Below, piece after piece: positions 1 to 7,162 of a stretch of DNA of 64,000 nucleotides. This stretch comes from Clostridiales bacterium (GTDB lineage: Bacteria > Bacillota > Clostridia > Christensenellales > Pumilibacteraceae). Location of the stretch: NCBI GenBank assembly GCA_014799665.1, contig JAAVHP010000002.1, positions 62,001 to 126,000 of the forward strand, written 5' to 3'. Each line of letters starts with the position of its first letter. Within the stretch, counting starts at the first letter, position 1. Position numbers and translations under genes: made by a program. The notes below the pieces were generated by a model. It ran no database searches. It was not told where the DNA came from and was given only the letters and a program-made list of their open reading frames with translations.

Positions 1-533
1 TAAAACCCCGTCATGCCCTGCGTTATCTCTTTTACCCAGTCTTTTATTTCGTCGGCGGTCACGCTCGTCTTATTATCGGCGCACATACTCGCAAGCCCGT
101 GAACAGCCATCCAAATACACAGATGCAAGCGATACACCTTTTCTCTATCGAGCCCCGTAATGCCCGCGAGCCGCTCGATGATATCGGTGCCCAAAAGCTT
201 ATGCGCCATGTCGTCGAGCCCGTTATACTCGTAATGATTGCCGCGGAACAGAAAGTCAAACAGCTTGCTCTTTTCCGCCGCGAACTTGACGTACCCCACC
301 GCCTGATCAAGCGCCTCGCCCTTTACGTACTCGCCGTAAATTTGGTACCCGCGCTCTATCGCCGCCTTTTTAAGCCCGTCCATATCGCCGAACTCGCGGT
401 AGATCGGCTGGGTGGAAATTCCAAGCTCTGCGGCAAGCGCACGCGCCGACAATTCGTCCTTCCCCTCGCGCTCGATAAGCGCAAGCGCGCCGTCTATCAT
501 CGTTTGCCTATTGGTTACTATCTCTCTTGCCAT
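1..533 (-). CDS. TetR-family transcriptional regulator, 3' end at window edge
   Basis: The minus frame opens at an ATG (533-531) preceded by GAGGGCGG and stays open for 177 codons to the window edge. The last two bases are TA, so the stop may be just outside. Residues 10-55 read as a TetR helix-turn-helix: a first helix around ALALIEREG, the HTH at about 28-47 (LSARALAAELGISTQPIYRE), then the usual GLKKAAIERG helix. The rest is a helical ligand/dimer domain with no recognisable ligand signature. It is divergent from the membrane gene at 687, with an 11-bp palindrome between them, so autoregulation and control of that gene are likely. Family call is firm; the ligand is unknown. Confidence 0.88.
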   Translation of the reverse strand, partial: MAREIVTNRQTMIDGALALIEREGKDELSARALAAELGISTQPIYREFGDMDGLKKAAIERGYQIYGEYVKGEALDQAVGYVKFAAEKSKLFDFLFRGNHYEYNGLDDMAHKLLGTDIIERLAGITGLDREKVYRLHLCIWMAVHGLASMCADNKTSVTADEIKDWVKEITQGMTGF

Positions 534-545
534 AAACCGCCCTCA

Positions 546-569
546 ATAAAATAACAGTTGTTATTTTAT
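546..569. promoter_or_regulatory. Palindromic operator between tetR and the TspO-like gene
   Basis: Two perfect 11-bp arms (546-556 and 559-569, core AATAACA/TGTTATT) are separated by two bases. It lies in the divergent intergenic region just upstream of the TetR gene, where these repressors normally bind. The binding role is inferred from position and symmetry. Confidence 0.65.
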
Positions 570-686
570 ATTATAAGCGATGTTAAGAAAAAAGTCAAGC
601 ATTTTTTCAAAACGAATAAAACCCGAATAGCTACGCATACTAACGGCACTATGAATAATTCAGTCATTGTTAAGAACGAAAGAAAG

Positions 687-1157
687 ATGTCGAGCATGGC
701 GCTGTTTTGGGTGTGCGTGCTCACAACCGTAGGAATCGGGCTTGCGATCTCGTACAGCTCGGGCATATTCGGCGGCGTTCAGAATGCTGCCGGACTGCCG
801 TTCCGAATCCCGCGCTGGCTCGTTATTGCCGCACCGCCCGTTTTGTTCTTGCATCTCGGGATCGCTCTATACGCCGCGCTTAACGCGAACATCTATTCCG
901 AAAACCTCAAAATGGTGCGCGGCTGGATGTGGGCGTTCTGGATAACGACCTTCATTGCCACGGCGATCACGCCCTTCTTTATCTTCTACGGTATGCCCGT
1001 TGCGGCGTATATCATGTCGGCGATAACGACGGGTCTTGCGCTCGGCACAACGCTGCTCGTCTACCGTCAGAGCATCGGCGGCGGCGTGGTCATGACGATA
1101 TTCTTTATCGTCGTCGCGCTCATAATGGTCTACCTTGGCTACTGGGCGTTTGCGTAA
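687..1157 (+). CDS. TspO/MBR-like five-helix membrane protein
   Basis: A 156-residue protein from the ATG at 687. An upstream in-frame ATG at 651 is possible; starts further up would run through the operator. It has about five hydrophobic segments. The second contains PRW...APP...LYAAL, the third begins RGWMWAFW, and the last ends YLGYWAFA, which resemble the aromatic-rich helices of TspO/MBR tryptophan-rich sensory proteins in spacing and length (usual length about 155). TspO proteins bind porphyrins and related lipophilic ligands in the membrane. Similarity is weak by eye, so it could be another small five-span protein. Divergent from, and probably controlled by, the TetR gene at 1-533. Confidence 0.5.
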   Translation: MSSMALFWVCVLTTVGIGLAISYSSGIFGGVQNAAGLPFRIPRWLVIAAPPVLFLHLGIALYAALNANIYSENLKMVRGWMWAFWITTFIATAITPFFIFYGMPVAAYIMSAITTGLALGTTLLVYRQSIGGGVVMTIFFIVVALIMVYLGYWAFA

Positions 1158-1184
1158 ACCTTAACTTAATAAAAATACGCACAA

Positions 1185-1215
1185 AAAAATTCACCGAGCA
1201 TATCGGTGAATTTTT
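1185..1215 (+). terminator. Intrinsic terminator after the TspO-like gene
   Basis: Arms AAAAATTCACCGA and TCGGTGAATTTTT around a five-base loop, with runs of A and T on the two sides, placed 28 bases after the stop. Could act in both directions. Confidence 0.8.
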
Positions 1216-1336
1216 GTTACTTCTTTTGAAAAAGAAGTAACCAAGAAAACTTTGATTTCGAGTTTCGCTTATGTGCTTAGTTTATTTGTTCACCCGAATA
1301 TTTTTATTACGTTATAATTTGCTCAACGCCACTTTC
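1216..1336. repeat. Dispersed hairpin repeat, copy 1, running into psd
   Basis: Begins with a perfect 12-bp hairpin (GTTACTTCTTTT / AAAAGAAGTAAC) followed by AAGAAAACTTT, then CACCCGAATA and a tail ending CAACGCCACTTTC. The same order of blocks recurs at 6877, 7014, 54663, 54781 and 57032, and partly (reversed) at 27651-27797. The tail of this copy covers the last ten or so codons of psd, including its stop. Confidence 0.75.
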
Positions 1337-2167
1337 GCCTATTTTTTCGCCGCACTTGACTACCGTTTCGCAGTCGTTTTGGGTGTTGACGAAAAACTCG
1401 TCGTCGACGATCGCCGCGTCTTTTTTAAGCAGCACTATCACAGTCGAACCGCCGAACTCGAACATACCCTTTTCGTCACCGCGTTCAAACCGTCCGCTCT
1501 TTACCTTATTTACAATGCGACCGACCATCATTGCGCCCACCTCGACCATTACGGCTTTGCCGAAATTATCGGTATCGAGCACGGTGTATTCGCGGCAGTT
1601 CTCGGTGAATACTCGGCGGTTTTCGAGCGCGATCGGCTGTACGGTGTGCAGCCTGCCTTTTATAAAGGTATTGCTATGCGCGTTGCCGCCGTCGAAAAAG
1701 AAATACCTATGATAGTCGGTAACGCACAGCCTGAACACGAGTGCCGTGCCGCCCGCAAACTCTTGCGCGAGCTCGGCGTTTTTCAACAGGCTTTCCACCG
1801 TGTAATCGAAGCCCTTTACGTTAAAGGTCAGCCCGTCCGTTATTTTATACGCGGACAGCTTACCGTCGCACGGCGAAATGAGCGAGCTTGGCTCACGATC
1901 GAACGGACGTAGTTCGGGCTTTATCCTGCGCGTAAAAAACGCGTTAAAGCTTTTATAGTCCTCATCGAGATATTGCGACATATCTATGCCGTTCTTCTCG
2001 ATATACTTCTTGATCTTTCGGCGCGACAGCCGCCCGTCGAGATACCGCCCCGCGAGCTTGCTTATCCACCTGCGGTTCATAATACGAAGTATAAGCCCGC
2101 CGAACCGCGTCGTATACAAGAACGAGAGCGACTTGGGCGGGATCGGTTTTTGTACGACCTCGCGCAT
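1307..2167 (-). CDS. psd: Phosphatidylserine decarboxylase proenzyme
   Basis: 286 residues. Converts phosphatidylserine to phosphatidylethanolamine at the membrane after self-cleavage to a pyruvoyl enzyme. The processing motif appears as FGGST with the serine at about residue 241 (LGST or GGST in the family), and conserved DYHRYFFF, ALENRRVFTEN and GAMMVGRI blocks are present. The ATG overlaps the pssA stop in a TAATG, so translation is coupled to the enzyme that supplies its substrate. The final residues (about VEQIIT) are encoded inside a dispersed intergenic repeat, so the native C-terminus appears to have been replaced by repeat sequence. Confidence 0.95.
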   Translation of the reverse strand: MREVVQKPIPPKSLSFLYTTRFGGLILRIMNRRWISKLAGRYLDGRLSRRKIKKYIEKNGIDMSQYLDEDYKSFNAFFTRRIKPELRPFDREPSSLISPCDGKLSAYKITDGLTFNVKGFDYTVESLLKNAELAQEFAGGTALVFRLCVTDYHRYFFFDGGNAHSNTFIKGRLHTVQPIALENRRVFTENCREYTVLDTDNFGKAVMVEVGAMMVGRIVNKVKSGRFERGDEKGMFEFGGSTVIVLLKKDAAIVDDEFFVNTQNDCETVVKCGEKIGESGVEQIIT

Positions 2168-2946
2168 TAGACAACAAACCGAATAAGGTTTTCCGCCGTT
2201 TCTGCGGGGTGCTTGGTGAGCGGTGTGAACAGCTCCACGCCGCAAACGTAGTAGCGGATAAGCGCGAGCGAAACTACGAGCACGGTAATTATCGCCACGG
2301 TGATAGCAAGCCCCTTAGCGCGCGCCTTGAACATTTTAAACCTAATAACGAACAGCAGTCCGCAAATGACGTAGCAAGACATTATGAGAACGCTTCTGAT
2401 AATCAAAGCCTGTTCGAAGGTCACGCCGCAAGCGCCTTTATCGAACATGGTAGCGACGAGATAGAACACGGGAAGCGCTAACGCCACGTTGGTAACGGGC
2501 AAGCCGGTATAGCTTGTCCTGCGCTCGGACGACGGATCGTTCAAGCGGTTGACTTCGTCGACGTCGAAGTATGCAAGGCGTATGAGCGCGCACAGTACGA
2601 AGAACACGTAAACTATACAGTAGTACCAGCGCGTCATGCCCATGGCAACGCCCACCATTATGGGCGCAATGCCGAACGAAACCATATCGCTAAGGCTGTC
2701 GATATTCATGCCGAATAAGCGGTCGTCGTGCGTGCGGTTTTTGCGCGTGCCGGCTACCATGCCGTCAAACGCGTCGCACAGTCCCGAAAGCAATATGAAA
2801 AACACCACGAGGTCGTCCCTACGCGGACCGCCGTAAGCTGCGGCAAAGCAAATACCGCAAACGCTGAACGCAACAGACAAGTATGTAAGTATTACGCCGT
2901 AATGCCAATACCCTACTATATGTTTACTTGTGCTTTTTAACTTCAT
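2167..2946 (-). CDS. pssA: CDP-diacylglycerol--serine O-phosphatidyltransferase
   Basis: 259 residues, an integral membrane CDP-alcohol phosphatidyltransferase with about seven hydrophobic segments. The family motif DG-x2-A...G-x3-D-x3-D is seen as DGMVAG followed, after a short insert, by GMNIDSLSD at about residues 61-87, with a Gly in place of the usual Arg after the Ala. Makes phosphatidylserine from CDP-diacylglycerol and serine. The directly coupled psd downstream supports serine rather than another alcohol as substrate. Transcribed divergently from lgt. Confidence 0.92.
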   Translation of the reverse strand: MKLKSTSKHIVGYWHYGVILTYLSVAFSVCGICFAAAYGGPRRDDLVVFFILLSGLCDAFDGMVAGTRKNRTHDDRLFGMNIDSLSDMVSFGIAPIMVGVAMGMTRWYYCIVYVFFVLCALIRLAYFDVDEVNRLNDPSSERRTSYTGLPVTNVALALPVFYLVATMFDKGACGVTFEQALIIRSVLIMSCYVICGLLFVIRFKMFKARAKGLAITVAIITVLVVSLALIRYYVCGVELFTPLTKHPAETAENLIRFVV

Positions 2947-3160
2947 TTAATCCGAACCTCATAGCTGTCATTAGTTTGAGCAACGAGCTATAATGCTTAT
3001 TCCGAAAGCGCACGCCAAATAGCATATTCTGCGCACACTTTTAAACTATTATACATTATTACTTCTTTAAATGCAAGCTAAAACTTAAATTTAAAGATTA
3101 AAATACGATTATAAACGTCCCGTTTGTTTTTATATGGGAAGTTTTATTTTCGAAAAATCT

Positions 3161-3188
3161 TTGACATTTTGTAAATTAGTGATATAAT
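3161..3188 (+). promoter_or_regulatory. Sigma-A type promoter for lgt
   Basis: TTGACA at 3161-3166 and TATAAT at 3183-3188 with a 16-bp spacer, about 28 bases upstream of the lgt ATG, which has its own AAGGAAG ribosome site at 3204-3210. Confidence 0.8.
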
Positions 3189-3216
3189 ATAAGCATAACT
3201 CAAAAGGAAGTGTAAA

Positions 3217-4161
3217 ATGCATCCCGATCCGTTATTTACTATATTCGGGCGCGGCGTATACGCATACGGACTGCTTATCGCGGTCGGCTTGATAGCCGCA
3301 CTCGGCTTAATGTATTTCTTTTGGCGCAAAACGAGGAAGTTCAACGAAACGAGCGCGGACGCGCTGATATATTCGATAGTCATCGCGTTCTTCGTTGGGC
3401 TCTTGACGGGCGCGCTGTTCCAAGCGTTCTACAACTATATCGAGAACCCGAGCGCGGGCTTTAAGTTCGGCAGTGGCATAACCTTTATAGGCGGACTTAT
3501 CGGCGGCGTGCTCAGCTTCGTGGGAATATGGAATTTGTACGTTTTCGTTATTCGCCCGCGCACCAAGATCAAGTTCTTAAAGAAAGAGATGAACGCGGGG
3601 GTGTCCGATGCCCTGCCCTTTATCCCGATCGGTATAACATTGGCGCACGCGTTCGGTAGGCTCGGCTGTTTATTCGCGGGCTGCTGCTACGGCAACCCCA
3701 CCGACGCCTGGTACGGTCTGCCCTGCGCAGCGGGACATTCGGGCAACTACGTGCCCATCCAGCTTTTCGAAATGCTGTTCCTGCTTGTCCTGTCCGGCGT
3801 AATGGCGCTATTGGTGCTTAAATTCAAATTCAACTATAATTTCTCGGTGTACGCAATAGCCTACGCGATCTGGCGGTTTATCATAGAATACTTCCGCAGC
3901 GACGACCGCGGCAAGTTTATCGGCTCGCTCACTCCCTCGCAGTTCTGGTGCATAATAATGGTGCTGTGCGGCATAGGCTATATCTTCCTTCAAAAGTATT
4001 TCCTATCGCGGTTCATGAAACACCCCGAACGGCAAGCGGTGGCGGCTACGAACGGCAGCGGCGAAAACAACGGCGAACCTACCGACGGGCAAGCCGAGCA
4101 AGCGCCCGCTAAAACCGAGCAGCCCGCGCCGCCCGAAGACCTGACCTTCGTCGACGACTAA
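3217..4161 (+). CDS. lgt: Prolipoprotein diacylglyceryl transferase
   Basis: 314 residues, seven or so membrane spans. Transfers diacylglycerol from phosphatidylglycerol to the lipobox cysteine of pre-lipoproteins, the first step of lipoprotein maturation. The Lgt signature is clear at about residues 144-160 (HAFGRLGCLFAGCCYG) together with N-terminal YAYGLLIAVG, GLIGG and C-terminal RFIIEYFRSDDRG. A hydrophilic tail of about 45 residues rich in Ala, Pro, Glu and Gln follows the last helix, longer than in most homologues. Several of its likely substrates are in this window (7163, 18100, 38321, 51133). Confidence 0.96.
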   Translation: MHPDPLFTIFGRGVYAYGLLIAVGLIAALGLMYFFWRKTRKFNETSADALIYSIVIAFFVGLLTGALFQAFYNYIENPSAGFKFGSGITFIGGLIGGVLSFVGIWNLYVFVIRPRTKIKFLKKEMNAGVSDALPFIPIGITLAHAFGRLGCLFAGCCYGNPTDAWYGLPCAAGHSGNYVPIQLFEMLFLLVLSGVMALLVLKFKFNYNFSVYAIAYAIWRFIIEYFRSDDRGKFIGSLTPSQFWCIIMVLCGIGYIFLQKYFLSRFMKHPERQAVAATNGSGENNGEPTDGQAEQAPAKTEQPAPPEDLTFVDD

Positions 4162-4170
4162 GCAAAAAAT

Positions 4171-4209
4171 AAAACCGTTTACTCTCATTCAAGGTAAACG
4201 GTTTTTTAT
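4171..4209. terminator. Bidirectional terminator between lgt and the flippase-like gene
   Basis: Arms AAAACCGTTTA and TAAACGGTTTT around a 13-base loop, A-run on the left and T-run on the right, between two convergent genes. Confidence 0.85.
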
Positions 4210-4216
4210 TGCTTTT

Positions 4217-5536
4217 TTATTCGGTGTCGCCCGTATCGGTCGCTTCGCTTTCATCGGTCGGCGGCTCGTCCACTTCATTGGGTTCGTCGGGTGGCGGAGC
4301 GTTTGCTTCGTCTGGCGCGACGGTTTCGATAGGTTCGGTATCGGTAGCGAGCTCGGGGGCGTTTTCGTCGGTGGCGAGTGGTTCTTCGGGTTTTTCGGTT
4401 TGGTCGGGCGAGGCTTTGCCTTCGCTTATTCCCTGCTTGACCGCTTCGGCGAGGTCGAAGTCGACGGCGGTCTTGTCCGTATCCTCGACGACTTTTGACT
4501 TACGCCCGCCTGCCAAGTGATAGATCAGCGTGTACACGCCGCACACGATCATGCACGCATAGTACGAGATAGCGCGCGACACCATCATAGCCGAAAGTAT
4601 AAAGGTCATGTCGATACTGCACACGCCGAACACGTTGGGGTACAGATATTCGTACGCGCCCGTACCACCGGGAAGCGGAATGGAATTGTAGCCGATCAGC
4701 ACGTACGCCTGCATACAGAACATATCCAAAAACCCGAGCGTGGGGTCGGCGGCATAGCACACGAAGCACGGTATTAGCGTTTGCGACGCGCGCTGCAAGG
4801 TGTTGAGCGTGAGCGCGACGAAGAACAGTATGGGGTGTTCTTTGAGCACGCCGCGGCACGAACGGTATTTTGTAACCACGTTTTCGACCTTGGCAAACCA
4901 CTTATCCGGCTTTTTGATGATTTTTATTTTAGTGAGAACGCGCACGCCCCAATTACCCAAGCCCAAAATAATGCGCGAGCGGAACAGACACAAAAGCAGG
5001 AACGCGAGCAACAAAAACTGAATGACGAACCCGAGAATTATAAGAAGCTTGGCGAACCAATTGCCTATCAACGGGAAGAACGACGGGCGTGCAATGAGCG
5101 CGAACAGTCCGATAACAATGGTTGCGCAGGTATACGACACGAGGTTGAACAGAACGGTGAACCCCGCCGTGCCGCCGCTCATGCCGTCGCGCACCATGTA
5201 GAACGCTGACGCGGGCTGCCCGCCGCTTGCCGACGGCGTGATTGCCGAGTAGTAAAGGTCGCTCGTGGAATAAGCTATCGACGAGCGAAACTTGCTCTTA
5301 TGTCCGAACTTGCGCGCTATTATATGCAAACCTATCGCTTCGAATATGATATAGCCGAGCATGCACGCGAACGCAGCGAGGATATACCAAGGATTGCACG
5401 ACGCAAGGAAACGCCCGATATCGTGGATATTGATATCTTGGCTTAAAAACACTACGAGAAGCGTCACCGCTATCAGCACGACGACGACCGTAATATTTAT
5501 TATTTGTTTTTTTGCGCGCTTGGATATTTTTGCCAT
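4217..5536 (-). CDS. Lysylphosphatidylglycerol-synthase-TM / UPF0104 family membrane protein
   Basis: 439 residues. About eight membrane spans occupy residues 12-350, with family features such as SDLYYSAITPSASGGQPA and IPLPGGTGAYE, which match the flippase-like N-terminal domain of MprF/YbhN (LPG_synthase_TM). No aminoacyl-transferase domain follows. Instead the last 90 residues are an acidic Pro/Glu/Thr/Asp-rich tail without predicted structure. The family is linked to lipid translocation, and neighbours here (pssA, psd, lgt) also act on lipids, but the substrate cannot be told. The GC-biased tail is also read as a long open frame on the opposite strand, which I take as a shadow. Confidence 0.85.
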   Translation of the reverse strand: MAKISKRAKKQIINITVVVVLIAVTLLVVFLSQDINIHDIGRFLASCNPWYILAAFACMLGYIIFEAIGLHIIARKFGHKSKFRSSIAYSTSDLYYSAITPSASGGQPASAFYMVRDGMSGGTAGFTVLFNLVSYTCATIVIGLFALIARPSFFPLIGNWFAKLLIILGFVIQFLLLAFLLLCLFRSRIILGLGNWGVRVLTKIKIIKKPDKWFAKVENVVTKYRSCRGVLKEHPILFFVALTLNTLQRASQTLIPCFVCYAADPTLGFLDMFCMQAYVLIGYNSIPLPGGTGAYEYLYPNVFGVCSIDMTFILSAMMVSRAISYYACMIVCGVYTLIYHLAGGRKSKVVEDTDKTAVDFDLAEAVKQGISEGKASPDQTEKPEEPLATDENAPELATDTEPIETVAPDEANAPPPDEPNEVDEPPTDESEATDTGDTE

Positions 5537-5670
5537 AATGCTATATGCTCTACACGGATTTTGGGCGTGTTACTATGATATCATACCCCCTTTTTTTAGT
5601 CAAGCGTAAACTTTACATTTAATAAATGTCTAATGATAATCTAATGTTCGACAAGGTTTAGGGGTTATTT

Positions 5671-5756
5671 AATTAAAAATTAAAAAGGTGGCTACGCCAC
5701 CCTTGCGGCACAACCACCTTTTAATTTCTAATTACTAATTCCTAATTGTTAATTAG
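5671..5756. repeat. Hairpin repeat abutting the Sel1 gene stop
   Basis: AATTAAAAATTAAAAAGGTGG on the left is answered by CCACCTTTTAATTTCTAATT on the right around a GC-rich centre, ending in short TAATTCC-type repeats that overlap the stop codon at 5753-5755. Similar AT-rich ends are found at 22190-22227 and 55137-55167. It may be a miniature transposable element; no terminal duplication was identified. The rest of 5537-5670 shows nothing recognisable. Confidence 0.6.
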
Positions 5757-6781
5757 TCTTTGCCGTACCCCGCGCTCTTGGCGAGCTCGTAGTATTTTTT
5801 GGCGAGCTCGGGATCGGGCTTGGTGCCGATACCTTGTTCGTAGCATGCGGCAAGGTCGGAATACGCTATGGGGAACTGCTGTTCGGCGGCGCGCTTGAAC
5901 AACGAGAACGCGCGTTCGCTGTCCGCTTTGATGCCGTTGCCGTCGCGAAGGCATTTTGCGAGGTTATACTGACCGGGCGCGCTTTCCGCATCGGCGGCGA
6001 TCGTGTACAGCTTGACGGCGTGTTCCATGTTCTTCTCTACGCCCTTACCGGTTTCGAAGCAGAAACCGAGGTTGGCGACGGCTACGGGGTTGCCGAGCTT
6101 GCCCGCTTCCTCGAACCAATGCACCGCCTGCGCGTAGTCCTGTTTAACACCTCTACCGTTGAGGTAGCACATACCCACGTTGTTCTGCGCGATTGCGTAA
6201 CCGCCCTGCGCGGCGCGGTAGTAGTAAAGGTACGCACGCTCGGCGTCCTGCTCTACGCCCCTGCCGAAGTTATAGCAATCGCCTACGTTGTTCTGCGCCG
6301 CGGGGAATTCGGCTTCCGCCGCTTGCGAGAAGCACTCGAACGCTTTTTGGATATTCTGCTCCACGCCGAGCCCGCGCTGATAGCAGAACCCGAGGTCGTT
6401 GAGCCCGCCGGGATGACCTTTCTCGGCGGCTGCCTTGAAAATCTCTACCGCTTTGTCGTAGTCGCGCTCGACGACCGAACCGTCGAAGTAGAAATGACCG
6501 AGAGTGAACTGCGCGTCGACATTGCCCATGTCTGCTGCCTGCTTGATGAGCTCGTACGCTTTCTGCTCGTTGTGCTTAACGCCCATGCCGCGGATATAGC
6601 ACACGCCGAGCGAGAATATAGCGGGCGCGTAGCCGAGCTTAGCGCTCTGCGCATAGTTGGACGCAGCCTTTTCGAAGCTGACGGGTACGCCGTCGCCCGT
6701 GAAAAACTTTTCGCCTTGGTCGAAATATTTTTTTGCCAGAAAATCGGTAGGCGAAAGATTATTGGTCTTGTCGTTTGCCAT
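5753..6781 (-). CDS. Sel1-repeat (tetratricopeptide-like) protein
   Basis: 342 residues built of eight or nine Sel1-like repeats of 36 residues from about residue 40 to the end. The recurring units are of the form A..LG.CY..G.GV..D...A...F..AA..G. No signal peptide or catalytic domain is seen, so it should be cytoplasmic. Sel1 proteins act as adaptors in protein complexes and signalling; the partner here is unknown. A second Sel1 protein fused to J-domains is at 55168-56973, but the two are not adjacent. Both neighbouring intergenic regions are occupied by repeats, so it looks monocistronic. Confidence 0.9.
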   Translation of the reverse strand: MANDKTNNLSPTDFLAKKYFDQGEKFFTGDGVPVSFEKAASNYAQSAKLGYAPAIFSLGVCYIRGMGVKHNEQKAYELIKQAADMGNVDAQFTLGHFYFDGSVVERDYDKAVEIFKAAAEKGHPGGLNDLGFCYQRGLGVEQNIQKAFECFSQAAEAEFPAAQNNVGDCYNFGRGVEQDAERAYLYYYRAAQGGYAIAQNNVGMCYLNGRGVKQDYAQAVHWFEEAGKLGNPVAVANLGFCFETGKGVEKNMEHAVKLYTIAADAESAPGQYNLAKCLRDGNGIKADSERAFSLFKRAAEQQFPIAYSDLAACYEQGIGTKPDPELAKKYYELAKSAGYGKD

Positions 6782-6876
6782 AGTCGTCCTCTTAACCTAA
6801 ACTTATACTAATTTATTCTATCATAAAATATTCAATTGCGCAAGCAATTACCCCTACTTCTTTTCAAAGATGTCCC

Positions 6877-6996
6877 TACTTCTTTGAAAAGAAGTAGGCA
6901 AGAAACTTTTGGTGTCGGGTGTTTACTTTGATATTTCGTTGTGCGTTTCACCCGAAAAACGTCCATTCGTTATTAATTGCTCAACGCCACTTTGAC
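6877..6996. repeat. Dispersed hairpin repeat, copy 2
   Basis: Starts with the perfect hairpin TACTTCTTTGAAAAGAAGTA (6877-6896), then AAGAAACTTTTGGTGTCGGGTG, a CACCCGA answer to TCGGGTG (second hairpin), and ends CAACGCCACTTTGAC. A further half hairpin is at 6854-6870. The gene-free stretch 6782-7162 consists mainly of this and the next copy. Confidence 0.78.
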
Positions 6997-7013
6997 AAAA
7001 TGCACACAAATAA

Positions 7014-7099
7014 ACTCTTAGTGTAGGGTGTTTACTTTGATATTTCGTTGTGCGTTTCACCCGAGTAACTTTATAACATTATTAATTGCTCGTCGCCAT
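7014..7099. repeat. Dispersed hairpin repeat, copy 3 (without first hairpin)
   Basis: Repeats the second half of the unit: GGGTGTTTACTTTGATATTT, TTTCACCCGA, ATTAATTGCTCGTCGCCA. It follows copy 2 in tandem and is almost identical to it over about 45 bases. Confidence 0.75.
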
Positions 7100-7110
7100 T
7101 ATTTTATTTC

Positions 7111-7143
7111 TAACACAAAAGGACGCGTCGCCGCGTCCTTTGT
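7111..7143 (-). terminator. Terminator of the 617-residue lipoprotein gene
   Basis: Stem AAAGGACGCG / CGCGTCCTTT with a short loop, followed on the minus strand by a T-rich run, 20 bases past the stop. Confidence 0.75.
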
Positions 7144-7162
7144 TGTTTTTGAATATCGGATA

